NCBI GenBank assembly: GCA_965216225.1
Contig: CBDCFF010000030.1
Span: 62,001 to 126,000, forward strand
Direction of reading: 5' to 3'
DNA: 64,000 nucleotides
Source: 3107 sp965216225
GTDB lineage: Bacteria; Pseudomonadota; Alphaproteobacteria; Rhodobacterales; Rhodobacteraceae
Below, piece by piece: positions 53,770-62,968 of this stretch. A program made the position numbers and the translations under genes. Within the stretch, counting starts at the first letter, position 1; each line of letters starts with the position of its first letter. The notes below the pieces were generated by a model. That model searched no databases. It was not told the origin of the DNA and saw only the letters and a list, made by a program, of their open reading frames with translations.

Positions 53770-54933
53770 GTCCCCCGGAATTGTAATTTGTATCATTGAC
53801 TGAGCGGGAATTGAGGAGGATGTTGCGATGGTGGGACGTTTGGCGGATGCAGTGGTTCTGAGCGAAGATGAGCGCCGTTTTCTCGAGGGTCAGGTTCGGC
53901 GTCCCAAAGCGGCACGTTCGCTGTCGGACCGATGCCGGATGATCCTGCTGTGCGCCGATGGATTGGCGAGCAAGGAAGTGGCGGCCCGGCTTGGGGTGCA
54001 TGAACACACAGTCGGCAAATGGCGCAGACGTTTTGTGCGATGCCGGATTGAAGGTCTCACCGACGAATACCGCTCCGGTCGCCCGCGCACCGTGTCGGAC
54101 GATCAGGTGACTGCGGTGATTGAGCGCACGCTGAACACGACCCCGAGGGATGCGACCCATTGGTCGCTCCGAAGCATGGCAGCCGCGACGGGACTGTCGC
54201 ACACCACCATCCGGCGGATTTGGAACGCGTTCGGCCTGCAACCGCACCGAAGCGAGACATTCAAGCTCTCAACCGACCCGCTGTTCGTGGACAAGGAGCA
54301 CGATATCGTCGGGCTGTACCTGTCACCGCCGAACAGGGCTGTCGTGTTGTGTGTTGACGAGAAATCGCAAATCCAGGCGCTGGATCGCGAACAGCCTGTG
54401 CTGCCAATGGCGCCCGGCGTGGCCGAGCGGCGCACCCACACCTACATCCGACACGGCACGACGTCGCTTTTTGCAGCACTGGATATCGCCACCGGCGCCG
54501 TGATCGGCAAATGCTGCAAGCGGCGCCGCGCCACCGGGTTCCTCGACGTCCTCAAACAGATCGACCGGCAGATGCCGGACGGGCCGGAGGTGCATATCGT
54601 CATGGACAATTACGCCACCCACAAAACCCCGAAGATCAAGGCCTGGCTGGCACGCCGCCCGCATTGGCATGTCCACTTCACACCGACCTCGGCTGGTTGG
54701 ATCAATCAGGTGGAGCGTTGGTTTGCTGAACTGACGCGCAAGCAACTGCTGCGCGGCGTCCATCGTTCAACGGCGGAACCGGAAGCCGATATCGCTGCAT
54801 TTATCGAGGCCCATAACGAAAACCCCAAACCCTGCAAATGGGTCAAACCCGCCGACCATATCCTCGCCTCCGTCAAGCGGTTCTGCCAACGCGCCCAACA
54901 AAACTCATGGGCCGAACTTTGGAGGCAGGTGAC
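53770..54933 (+). mobile_element. IS630-family element D (1164 bp)
   Basis: Same tips and length as element C, joined directly to IS5-A on the left and IS5-B on the right. Confidence 0.85.
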
Positions 54934-55015
54934 CAGGGTCAGGACTCATAGCCAGAATATGACGGTTGCAGCGATGTATATGGCGGATTTGAATACATGT
55001 GCGCATCGGTCATAG
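53828..55015 (+). CDS. IS630 transposase D (intact frame, lost stop)
   Basis: 395 residues. HTH GLASKEVAARLGVHEHTVGK; DDE core CVDEKSQIQALDREQ, IVMDNYATHKTP and WINQVERWFAELTRKQ. The TAG seen in element C has become TGG, so the last 28 or so residues are read from the end of the element and from IS5-B. It is likely functional in its core. Confidence 0.9.
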   Translation: MVGRLADAVVLSEDERRFLEGQVRRPKAARSLSDRCRMILLCADGLASKEVAARLGVHEHTVGKWRRRFVRCRIEGLTDEYRSGRPRTVSDDQVTAVIERTLNTTPRDATHWSLRSMAAATGLSHTTIRRIWNAFGLQPHRSETFKLSTDPLFVDKEHDIVGLYLSPPNRAVVLCVDEKSQIQALDREQPVLPMAPGVAERRTHTYIRHGTTSLFAALDIATGAVIGKCCKRRRATGFLDVLKQIDRQMPDGPEVHIVMDNYATHKTPKIKAWLARRPHWHVHFTPTSAGWINQVERWFAELTRKQLLRGVHRSTAEPEADIAAFIEAHNENPKPCKWVKPADHILASVKRFCQRAQQNSWAELWRQVTRVRTHSQNMTVAAMYMADLNTCAHRS

Positions 55016-55768
55016 CGCATCGCGATGCGCCTCCAATCCTTGAGTTTTGCGAACAGGTTTTCGACCTTGTGCCGCCTCTTGTAGGTTTCGGCGCAGTGGG
55101 GGATGGTTTTGTTGCGGTTTTTCCTTGAAGGGATGCAAACCTCAATCTTCTGATCTTCAATGATTTTTCGAACCTTTGCGCTGTCGTAGCCCCGATCCGC
55201 GATCAGAACCCTGGCCGCAGGCAGGTTGGGCAGCAAAACATCCGCGCCCTTGAAGTCGCTACGCTGACCCGCCGTCAGATGCAGCCTGACAGGGCGACCC
55301 GCACCGTCTCCAACGACATGCAGTTTCGTATTCAGTCCTCCCTTTGTACGCCCGATCAGGCGTGGCTCGGACCCCCCTTTTTGAGGCTGGACGCCGTGCG
55401 ATGTGCTTTGAGATGGGTTGCGTCAATCATGAGAGTGTCGGCGTCCGGGCCAGAGGGGTTGGCCAATTCTTCGAAAATTCGCTCGAAAATACCTTTGCGG
55501 GACCAGCGCACAAACCGATTGTAGAGCGTTTTGTGAGGGCCGTATTCGGCAGGCGCATCGCGCCAGCGTTAACCGTTGCGAATAATGAAAATAATACCAC
55601 TCGGCACACGACGGTCATCGACCCGGGGCTTGCCATGGGACTTGGGAAAGAAGGGCTCAAGGCGCGCTGTTTGTGCCTCCGTCAGCCAGAAAGGATCGCT
55701 CATGTCACTACTCCGTTTTGCAGAACACTGATTCACACGTTCAAAACAAAGTCAATGGGTCCTGAGCC
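54934..55768 (-). mobile_element. IS5-family element B
   Basis: Tips CAGGGTCAGGACTCAT (54934) and, inverted, GGCTCAGGACCCATTGA (55768). It begins on the base after IS630-D ends. TA follows the right tip, and AGCCTAG occurs at both ends of the whole IS array (51742 and 55765). Confidence 0.75.
54946..55703 (-). pseudogene. IS5 transposase B, stop and frameshift
   Basis: Minus-strand start MSDPFWLTEAQTARLEPFFP, broken by a TAA after FIIRNG. It then reads WRDAPAEYGPHKTLYNRFVR to DADTLMIDATHLKAH, a frameshift in an A5G6 run (near 55373), and TKGGLNTKLHVVGDGAGRPV to IADRGYDSAKVRKII, with KVENLFAKLKDWRRIAMRYD. Confidence 0.85.
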
Positions 55769-55804
55769 TAGACGAAAACCGGGCGCACGAACACGATAAA
55801 TTAT

Positions 55805-55817
55805 TTTACCAGATAAA
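55805..55817. promoter_or_regulatory. candidate XylR operator before xylF
   Basis: TTTACCAGATAAA is an imperfect palindrome in an AT-rich patch (55795-55825) of an otherwise GC-rich sequence, 76 bp before the xylF start. It is the sort of site ROK repressors bind. It is intact although the operon is broken. Confidence 0.4.
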
Positions 55818-55892
55818 TTAAAGTTGCTGCCCTGATCGGGAATCCTTGGGCGAATCAAGCCCGCGGCGCTTCAACAAAGGGAGGAAATCACT

Positions 55893-56525
55893 GTGAGACT
55901 TTTTGCATCCACGACTGTGCTGGCGGCACAGCCCGCCGGCAACTACGTCATGATCAAGGGTTCGCCGACCGACCCGAACGCGGATTTCCTGCGTGGCGGC
56001 CAGCAGGAAATCCTGCAAGGCGCCCTCGACAGCGGTGCAATCACCATCGTGGGCGAGACCTACACCGATGGCTGGCTGCCCGCCAATGCACAGCGCAACA
56101 TGGAGCAGATACTGACCGCGAACGACAACAACGTCGATGCGGTGGTGGCGTCCAATGACGGAACCGCCGGTGGTGTTGTGGCCGCCCTGACCGCACAGGG
56201 TATGCAGGGCATTCCGGTGTCCGGCCAGGACGGCGACCATGCCGCGCTGAACCGCGTCGCCCTGGGCACCCAGACCGTTTCGGTCTGGAAGGATGCGCGG
56301 GAGCTTGGCCGCGCCGCCGGTGAAATCGCCGTGGCGCTGGCCGAAGGCGGCGGGGTCGGCGATTCCGTCGAATGGACCTCTCCGGCCGGAACGACGCTTA
56401 CCGCCCGCTTCCTGGCCCCGGTTCCGGTCACTGCCGACAACCTGAGTGTTGTCGTCGATGCAGGATGGATCACCAGGGCGGCGCTTTGCCAGGGCGTCAC
56501 CAACGGCCCCGCACCCTGTAACTGA
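55893..56525 (+). pseudogene. xylF: D-xylose ABC transporter binding protein XylF, large N-terminal deletion
   Basis: GTG start with GGGAGGA upstream. The first ten residues (MRLFASTTVL) look like a signal-peptide start and are fused directly to the second half of XylF (AQPAGNYVMIKGSPTDPNAD, MEQILTANDNNVDAVVASND, SGQDGDHAALNRVALGTQTV). It ends with GVTNGPAPCN. About 120 residues of the first lobe are gone, in frame. The remaining half cannot form the two-lobed binding site. Confidence 0.85.
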
Positions 56526-56606
56526 GGGACCGCCCTTGAAATCGCGATACCGGTTCGCCGGGGTCGCGCGCCCGATGGGCGCTGCGCTGACACCGAAGGC
56601 TCTGAC

Positions 56607-57404
56607 ATGACAGGCACAACGTCTCAGCCGATCCCCACAAGGCAGGCGGGCAACCTGTTCGGGAAGCTGGAACTGGACACCCGTCTTCTGGGCATGATTG
56701 GCGCTTTCGTCATTCTTTGCATCGGGTTCAATTTCCTGACGGATGGAAGGTTCCTGACGCCCCGGAATATCTTCAACCTCACGATTCAGACCGTTTCGGT
56801 GGCGATCATGGCCTGTGGCATGGTCTTCGTGATCGTCAATCGGCATATTGACCTGTCCGTCGGGGCGCTTCTGGCCACCACATCCGCGGTCATGGCGATG
56901 ATGCAGTCCCAGATTCTGCCCCGGACCCTGGGGCTGGGCCTCGGGCATCCGGCGATCTGGGCGCTTGCCGTTGTCAGCGGTCTGCTGGTCGGAACGCTGA
57001 TCGGCGCGTTTCAGGGCCGGATGATCGGTTATCTCACCATCCCGGCCTTCATTGTGACGCTGGGCGGATTTCTGGTCTGGCGCAACGTCGCGTGGTATCT
57101 GACCAGCGGTCAGACCATCGGCCCGCTGGACGGGACGTTCCTCATCTTCGGCGGAACCAATGGCACGCCGGGCCAAGGCCGGCCACGGCTTTCCGGTCAA
57201 GCCGCTCTGGGCGGAACCGCGCTGTCCGGCGGGTTCGGCACGATCCGCGGCGCCATCTTCGGTGCGCTGATCATGCAGGCGCTGCAATCGGGCATGGCCA
57301 TGGTGGGTGTGGATGCGCCCTTCCAGAACATCGTCGTGGGTTCGGTCCTGGCGCTCGCCGTCTTCATTGACATCATCTATCGCAGGCGGGTGGGGGCAAA
57401 GTGA
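56607..57404 (+). pseudogene. xylH: xylose ABC transporter permease XylH, internal deletion
   Basis: 265 codons against about 430 in the family. N-terminal helices and VNRHIDLSVGALLATTSAVM are present, through LTIPAFIVTLGGFLVWRN to the GPLDGTFLIFGG segment. Then a jump to GGTALSGGFGTIRGAIFGAL and the last helices (FQNIVVGSVLALAVFIDIIY). Several membrane helices are missing; the frame is kept. The stop overlaps xylG (ATG at 57401). Confidence 0.85.
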
Positions 57405-58009
57405 TGGGAACGGCAAGGGAAATGCGCGCCGAAGGCGCCCCGCCACTGGTCGGGATGAGGGACATCTCCATTGCTTTCGGTGGGATCAAGGCCGTGGACA
57501 GCGTCTCGGTCGATCTTTATCCGGGCGAGGTCGTGGGGCTGCCGGGCCATAACGGCGCGGGCAAGTCAACGCTGATCAAGGTGCTGTCCGGGGCCTGTCG
57601 GAAGGACGCCGGCGAGATCCTGATCGACGGAGAACCGGTGGAGATCGACAATCCCCGCGATGCGCGCGCCAACAATATCGAAACGATCTATCAGACGCTG
57701 GCGCTTGCGGACAACCTCGATGCGGCGGCGAACCTGTTTCCGGGGCGCGAACCGGTCACGCCTTTCGGGCTTGTTGATGACGCCGCGATGGAGGCGGAAT
57801 GTCGCAAAATCATGGGGCGGCTCAACCCGAATTTCCAGAAATTCAACGAACCCGTCTCGGCGCTGTCAGGGGGGCAGAGACAGTCCGTCGCCATCGCGCG
57901 GGCCGTCTGTTTCAACGCCCGCATCCTGATCATGGACGAACCCACCGCGGCGCTCGGGCCGCAGGAACCCTGGCCAGACCGCCGGGTGAGGCCGGGTGAG
58001 GTCGAGTAA
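57401..58009 (+). pseudogene. xylG: xylose ABC transporter ATPase XylG, C-terminal truncation
   Basis: Walker A (GHNGAGKSTLIKVLSG), Q-loop area (NNIETIYQTLALADNLDAAA), signature LSGGQRQSVAIARA and Walker B ILIMDEPTAALGPQE are present. The sequence then goes into an unrelated tail with short GTGAGG-type repeats (57985-58019). The H-loop and last 55 or so residues are lost. Confidence 0.85.
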
Positions 58010-58028
58010 GGTCGAGTGAGGAACGAAC

Positions 58029-58580
58029 ATGACAACCGGATTTTTTGACGGAATCGACAGGATCGTCCGTGACGGCGCGGACAGCGCCAACCCCCTGGCG
58101 TTCCGCCACTACGACCCGAACGAAGTCGTGATGGGCCGCCGGATGGAGGACCACCTGCGCTTTGCCGTCGCCTGCCGGCACGACGCGGATATTCGCCCCG
58201 AACAGGGAAACTTCGCCGACAACCTGTCAGCGCTCGAAGAGATCACCGACTATATCGGCCGGAAGATGGAAACGTCGAAGACCCGGCTGCTCTGGGGCAC
58301 GGCCAACATGTTCAGCCATCGTCGCTGGATGGCCGGGGCCGGCGCCAATCCGGACCCGGATGTCTTTGCCTTCGCCGCCGCAACCGTGAAGGCGTGCATG
58401 GACGCCACCCACAGGCTGGGCGGGCAGAACTATGTGCTCTGGGGCGGGCGCGAAGGATACGAGACGCTTCTGAACACTGACCTCGGGCTGGATGCAGCCC
58501 TGAACGAACGCTATGGGGGCTGGAACACGCCGGTGTTCTCCGCAAAAATCACGCCACGTTTCCCGGCATCAAGGTGCCTG
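58029..58580 (+). pseudogene. xylA: xylose isomerase XylA, two internal deletions
   Basis: Start MTTGFFDGIDRIVRDGADSA, then DPNEVVMGRRMEDHLRFAVA, jumping to CRHDADIRPEQGNFADNL; about 45 residues including the catalytic His region are lost. It continues to WGGREGYETLLNTDL, then jumps to the very C-terminus (DAALNERYGGWNTP). Metal-binding residues between are gone. The frame stays open to 58634. Confidence 0.85.
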
Positions 58581-58590
58581 CATCGTCTGT

Positions 58591-59205
58591 TCAGGACCGT
58601 ACAATTTCATAGCCCAGATCACGAAGTCTGTTGACGGCTCTCTGTTCTCCATACCCACGGAAAAACTCACGGCGGCGCAAGGCGTATCCCCCGGACAACT
58701 TGCCCACTGCAATGGCGACAGTTGCCTTGACCGGGTAGATTTTGTCACTGCCGGATCGTTTGACCCAATAGATGAGCGGGCGGCCAAAGTTGAATTCCTT
58801 CAAAAACGCATCAAGGCCGATCGCATCACAATCATCCATTGTCGCCTCGATCTCGGCCCGCCCCAACCGCGCAAGCATTCCTGACTGATCCTCTCGATCA
58901 GAGGGCCCCCGCGGCGAGGCGCTGGAAAATTTCCGGTAATAGTTGAGCGTCGAACGATAGCTGGACATGTTGCCGTAGATATTGCGGCCAGCGTAGAGTG
59001 GCGCAGGATTGGGCTTGCCGGCGCGTTGATCTTCTCTGGAGTAGGCCAGTTTCTGTTCCAGCTTCTCCAGCCCATGGTCGTCGAGATGCCGGTCAAGATC
59101 GCCAAAAGCGTCTTCCAGCCGCCTGGCGCAGTCGATCTGCTCCCGTACCGTTTCGCGGTGGTAGCCCCTGGTTTCCAGCCACCTTCCGAATTCGTCTTCT
59201 TTCAT
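58591..59205 (-). CDS. uncharacterised protein with SAM-like and ScoMcrA-type head domain
   Basis: 204 residues from the ATG at 59205 (SD GGGAGGG). The N-terminal third looks like a small helical, integrase SAM-like domain (EFGRWLETRGYHRETVREQI to YRSTLNYYRKF). The C-terminal half fits the head-domain pattern of ScoMcrA-like proteins: an acidic DDCDAIGLDAFLKEF, then IYWVKRSGSDKIYPVKATVA and FFRGYGEQRAVNRLRDLGYE. ScoMcrA is a type IV restriction enzyme, but no HNH nuclease domain is present, so cutting activity is not shown. It lies at the broken end of xylA and looks acquired. Confidence 0.6.
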   Translation of the reverse strand: MKEDEFGRWLETRGYHRETVREQIDCARRLEDAFGDLDRHLDDHGLEKLEQKLAYSREDQRAGKPNPAPLYAGRNIYGNMSSYRSTLNYYRKFSSASPRGPSDREDQSGMLARLGRAEIEATMDDCDAIGLDAFLKEFNFGRPLIYWVKRSGSDKIYPVKATVAIAVGKLSGGYALRRREFFRGYGEQRAVNRLRDLGYEIVRS

Positions 59206-59427
59206 GATACCCTCCCGTTGACGCCGGTTTGTCTGGCAATGCGGCTCATGGTACATCATGGTGGCGGGATGCGCCTGATACTGCTGCCCGTGAATTTACA
59301 ACATCGCCTTCAGCCTTACAACCTGTGCTGTGTGGCTTATGTTGCAGATCATGCCTGAAACGGGCGGGAATGGCTGCATACAGGGCAACAGAGAGACCGG
59401 AACCTTTGCGTGCAAACCGCTGATGAA

Positions 59428-60426
59428 ATGAAAAGAACCAGCGCTGTCAGGGCGGCGCGCCTGTCCGTTGCCCCGATGATGGACTGGACCGACCGGCATT
59501 GCCGTTATCTGCACCGGCTGATGTCGGAAAGGACGCTGCTGTATACAGAGATGGTGACGGCGCCCGCGCTGGTGCGGGGCGGCGCGGGGCATCTGCTGGC
59601 GCATGATGTGGCAGAGCATCCGGTGGCGGTGCAGTTGGGCGGTTCCGATCCGGCGGAACTGGCAGAGGCGTCGGCCATTGTCTGCGAGGCCGGGTACGAT
59701 GAGGTCAACCTGAATGTCGGCTGCCCGTCGGACCGGGTGCGCTCGGGCTGCTTCGGGGCCGTTCTGATGGAAAATCCGCGGCTGGTCGCCGAATGCGCCG
59801 CGGCGATGATCCGGGTGTCGAAAATCCCGGTGACGGTCAAGTGCCGGATCGGTGTGGATGAACAGGAGCCAGAGGCCGTCCTGCCCGATTTCATCGCCCG
59901 GATGCGCGATGCGGGAATTGCCCGGATGCAGATACATGCCCGCAAGGCGTGGCTGCGGGGGCTGAGCCCGAAGGAGAACCGCGAGATACCGCCGCTGGAT
60001 CATGACCTGGTGCGCCGGATGAAAGACCGGTTTCCGGCGCTGCACATTTCCGTGAACGGGGGCGTCGCGTCGCTGGATCAGGCGCTGGGTTTTCTGGCCG
60101 GCGGGCTGGATGGCGTCATGATCGGGCGCGCCGCGTATCACATGCCTTCGGAGGTTCTGCTGGCGGCGGACCGGCGTGTCCACGGGACCGGATCGCCGGA
60201 CAAGAGCGCTGTCCGGATCGTTGGTGAAATGCGGCCCTATATCAAACGGCACCTGAGCGGTGGGGGGAAACTCGGTCAGGTGACGCGGCATATGCTGGGC
60301 CTGTTCGCCGGGCAGCCGGGTGCGCGGCGCTGGCGGCGGGTGCTGTCGGAGCACGGCAATCGGCCGGGGGCCGGGCTGGAAACGGTTGAGGAGGCGCTGT
60401 CGCATGTGGCGCGGGACGCAGCATGA
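59428..60426 (+). CDS. dusA: tRNA-dihydrouridine(20/20a) synthase DusA
   Basis: FMN enzyme reducing U20/U20a in tRNA. 332 residues from the ATG at 59428; a GTG at 59410 is the alternative. Motifs: LSVAPMMDWTDRHCRYLHRL, VAVQLGGSDPAELAEA, NLNVGCPSDRVRSGCFGAVL with the catalytic Cys, VTVKCRIGVDE, and GLDGVMIGRAAYHMP. Its stop overlaps the ATG of a 73-residue ORF. Confidence 0.94.
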   Translation: MKRTSAVRAARLSVAPMMDWTDRHCRYLHRLMSERTLLYTEMVTAPALVRGGAGHLLAHDVAEHPVAVQLGGSDPAELAEASAIVCEAGYDEVNLNVGCPSDRVRSGCFGAVLMENPRLVAECAAAMIRVSKIPVTVKCRIGVDEQEPEAVLPDFIARMRDAGIARMQIHARKAWLRGLSPKENREIPPLDHDLVRRMKDRFPALHISVNGGVASLDQALGFLAGGLDGVMIGRAAYHMPSEVLLAADRRVHGTGSPDKSAVRIVGEMRPYIKRHLSGGGKLGQVTRHMLGLFAGQPGARRWRRVLSEHGNRPGAGLETVEEALSHVARDAA

Positions 60427-60644
60427 TGCCGGAGGTGTCGATCCCGTCGCCGCTGGCGGCGCTGGCGGCGCTGCCGATGGGGACCGGGGGCGGGTCGTTC
60501 GGTGTGCCGCTGATAACGACACCCTTTGGCGTGTGGCCGGCCCATGCGATGGACCCGAAGCCGCCAAAGCCACCGAGGCGGGTGTTTGCAGTGTTGCCGG
60601 GGCTGGTCGCGATCAACATGCCGGGAAAGGCGGTCGGGCCTTGA
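60423..60644 (+). CDS. small proline/glycine-rich ORF overlapping dusA and the next gene
   Basis: 73 codons with mostly G or C in third positions, as in local genes. Its ATG overlaps the dusA stop and its TGA overlaps the TTG of the next gene, an arrangement typical of coupled operon genes. The protein is Pro/Ala/Gly-rich (VPLITTPFGVWPAHAMDPKP). I recognise no family; it may be spurious. Confidence 0.4.
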   Translation: MMPEVSIPSPLAALAALPMGTGGGSFGVPLITTPFGVWPAHAMDPKPPKPPRRVFAVLPGLVAINMPGKAVGP

Positions 60645-61432
60645 CGGGTTTTCTGGCCAGGGGGTGGGCGGCATTCCCATTCGATGCACATATTGCCGGT
60701 TGGCTGCGCCATGCGGGCCCGGCGGCCATTGGCGCGATGCAAACCACCTGCGGCCCGCCTGCGGGTTACGATTGCGGGGGAACGTGGTTCGTCGGGGTCG
60801 ATGCCCTGCCGAATGACGCCGCCGGGACAGTGGCGGGTTCAGGGCCTTTGCGCGGGGATGTCATTGCGTTTCTGCGGGCCTATTGCGGCGGCGCGCTTCC
60901 GGCTCTGCACCGCGCGCAGGTTTCAACCATCTTTCCCGGCTACCCGCGCCCCCGCGAACATGAGGGCGAAGCGGCGTTCCGCTACCGTCAACGCCACGAT
61001 GCGGCGCATGTGGACGGGCTGCTGCCGGCCGGGCCGGGCCGGGCGCGAATGATCAGGGAGGCACACGCCTTCGTGCTGGGGCTTCCGCTGACCGATTGCG
61101 ACGAAAAGGCCGGCCCGATGGTGGTGTGGGAGGGAAGCCATCGCATCATGCGGCAGGCGTTCGAGACGGCATTGCGGCCCCATCCGCCGGAACACTGGCC
61201 GGATGTTGATGTAACGGATGCCTACCGGTCTGCAAGGCGGCAGGTGTTCGCGACCTGCGCCCGGATCAGGATGGCGGCCCGGCCGGGCGAGGCTTACATT
61301 CTTCACCGCCACGCACTGCATGGTGTGGCGCCATGGCAGGAGGGCGCAAGCGCCCCGCCGGAAGGCCGGGTGATCATCTATTTCCGGCCCGAATGTCCCG
61401 GAGGCGTGCGCGACTGGCTGGAGAAGGATTGA
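60641..61432 (+). CDS. putative phytanoyl-CoA dioxygenase-like Fe(II)/2OG protein
   Basis: 263 residues if it starts at the TTG at 60641; no ATG or GTG is well placed. It has an HxD-like motif (DAAHVDGLLPAG), a basic segment (REAHAFVLGLPLTDCDEKAG, then MVVWEGSHRIM) and a late His (ILHRHALHGVAPW), as expected of a cupin-fold Fe(II)/2-oxoglutarate oxygenase. Substrate unknown. It may be coupled to the short ORF before it. Confidence 0.6.
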   Translation: MTGFLARGWAAFPFDAHIAGWLRHAGPAAIGAMQTTCGPPAGYDCGGTWFVGVDALPNDAAGTVAGSGPLRGDVIAFLRAYCGGALPALHRAQVSTIFPGYPRPREHEGEAAFRYRQRHDAAHVDGLLPAGPGRARMIREAHAFVLGLPLTDCDEKAGPMVVWEGSHRIMRQAFETALRPHPPEHWPDVDVTDAYRSARRQVFATCARIRMAARPGEAYILHRHALHGVAPWQEGASAPPEGRVIIYFRPECPGGVRDWLEKD

Positions 61433-61498
61433 TCTGCCCCCTTGGCATTTGCCGCGAACCGGCGCAGAAGGCGGCGCTGAACTTTCATGGGCGGAAAC

Positions 61499-62629
61499 AT
61501 GACCCGGCGATTTTCCTTCACTCTGAATGCGACGGACGGCAAGGCGCGCGCAGGCGTGGCGTCAACGCCGAGGGGGGACATCCGCACACCTGCCTTCATG
61601 CCGGTGGGAACCGCCGGGACGGTCAAGGCGATGATGCCGGAAAGCGTGGCGGCGACCGGGGCGGACATTCTTCTGGGCAACACCTATCATCTGATGCTGC
61701 GCCCCACGGCAGAGCGGATCAGCCGGCTGGGCGGTCTGCACGGGTTCATGAACTGGTCAAAGCCGATCCTGACCGACAGTGGCGGCTTTCAGGTGATGAG
61801 CCTCGCCGGCCTGCGCAGGCTGACCGAACGGGGCGTGACCTTCAGATCGCATGTGGATGGGTCCGCACACGAAATCACCCCGGAGCGGTCGATGGAAATT
61901 CAGCGGCTGCTGGGGTCCGACATCGTGATGTGTTTCGATGAGTGCCCGGCCCTGCCCGCCGCCGAAAAGCGGGTGGCCGACAGTATGCGCCTGTCGATGC
62001 GCTGGGCGGCGCGCTCGAAGGCGGCCTTTGGCGACCGGCCGGGACACGCGCTTTTCGGTATCCAGCAGGGGGGGGTGACGCGGGAGTTGCGCGAGGAAAG
62101 CGCCGGGGCGCTGAAGGCGATCGGGTTTGACGGCTACGCGCTTGGCGGGCTGGCGGTGGGCGAGGGGCAGGAGGCGATGTTCGCCGTGCTGGACCATGCG
62201 CCCGACATGCTGCCCGTGGACAGGCCGCGGTATCTGATGGGGGTGGGCAAGCCGGATGACATCGTTGGCGCCGTGGCCAGGGGGATAGACATGTTCGACT
62301 GCGTTCTGCCGTCGCGCTCCGGGCGCACCGGTCAGGCGTTCACCCGGCATGGTGTCGTGAACGTCAGGAACGCCCGCCACCGGGACGACCCGCGCCCGCT
62401 GGACGAGGCGTGCGGCTGCCCGGCGTGCCGGAACTGTTCCCGCGCCTATCTGCACCATGTCTGCCGCGCAGGGGAAATGATTTCCGGCATGTTGCTGACC
62501 TGGCATAACCTGCAATATTATCAGGATCTGATGGCGGACATCCGCGCCGCGGTCGGCGCAGGCCGGTTCGGGGCGTTTCAGGCAGGGTTTCACGGCCAAA
62601 GGGCGAATGGGGACATAGAGCCGCCCTGA
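61499..62629 (+). CDS. tgt: queuine/preQ1 tRNA-guanine transglycosylase
   Basis: Swaps G34 for preQ1 in GUN-anticodon tRNAs. 376 residues from the ATG at 61499. Motifs: LTDSGGFQVMSL with the catalytic Asp, FGIQQGGV, YALGGLAVGEGQEAM, MFDCVLPSRSGRTGQAF, and the zinc site CGCPACRNCSRAYLHHV. An ATG at 61487 is also possible. Confidence 0.96.
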   Translation: MTRRFSFTLNATDGKARAGVASTPRGDIRTPAFMPVGTAGTVKAMMPESVAATGADILLGNTYHLMLRPTAERISRLGGLHGFMNWSKPILTDSGGFQVMSLAGLRRLTERGVTFRSHVDGSAHEITPERSMEIQRLLGSDIVMCFDECPALPAAEKRVADSMRLSMRWAARSKAAFGDRPGHALFGIQQGGVTRELREESAGALKAIGFDGYALGGLAVGEGQEAMFAVLDHAPDMLPVDRPRYLMGVGKPDDIVGAVARGIDMFDCVLPSRSGRTGQAFTRHGVVNVRNARHRDDPRPLDEACGCPACRNCSRAYLHHVCRAGEMISGMLLTWHNLQYYQDLMADIRAAVGAGRFGAFQAGFHGQRANGDIEPP

Positions 62630-62639
62630 CGAACCGGGT

Positions 62640-62665
62640 CCGGGCATTGTCCTGCCCCGTTTTCG
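62640..62665 (+). terminator. weak terminator-like hairpin after tgt
   Basis: GGGCA, six bases, TGCCC followed by CGTTTTC. Short stem and poor T-run, so only a possible terminator. Confidence 0.3.
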
Positions 62666-62677
62666 CCCCGCAATCGG

Positions 62678-62710
62678 CGGAAACGACGCGGAAACGACGC
62701 GGAAACGACA
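62678..62710 (+). repeat. three tandem copies of an 11-bp unit
   Basis: CGGAAACGACG repeated three times without gaps, the last with a final A. It lies 49 bp after tgt in the 320-bp gap before the surface-protein gene. The rest of the gap, 62811-62905, is strikingly AT-rich with a TTAAGCTTAA palindrome and holds no ORF. Confidence 0.75.
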
Positions 62711-62968
62711 AGGTGAGGCCGGGCCTCATCGTCATCGGCTTTGCCAGCGATGCGGACAGCGGACGGATGCTGGCCGGCGATGCAGTCGGGGGAAGAGTCT
62801 CACACTATTGTGATAAATCTTTGGTTGATTATCCATCAATATAATTGTTTTAAGCTTAAAGTATTCTGATGAATTCGGGCTTAATTGTCTGAAAATGATC
62901 TTACTTAGTGCCGCCCCCTTGCAGGCAAGCTTGGAACGGTGGCGGAAAAAATGAACGGGAGGTTCACG

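Noticed and set aside
55818..57446. 542-codon minus-strand frame across the xyl region
   Set aside because: It is rich in Arg/His/Gln as expected for antisense of GC-rich genes, and the plus strand shows clear XylF and XylH sequence.
59296..60573. 425-codon minus-strand frame
   Set aside because: Antisense to dusA, which is certain; no domain visible.
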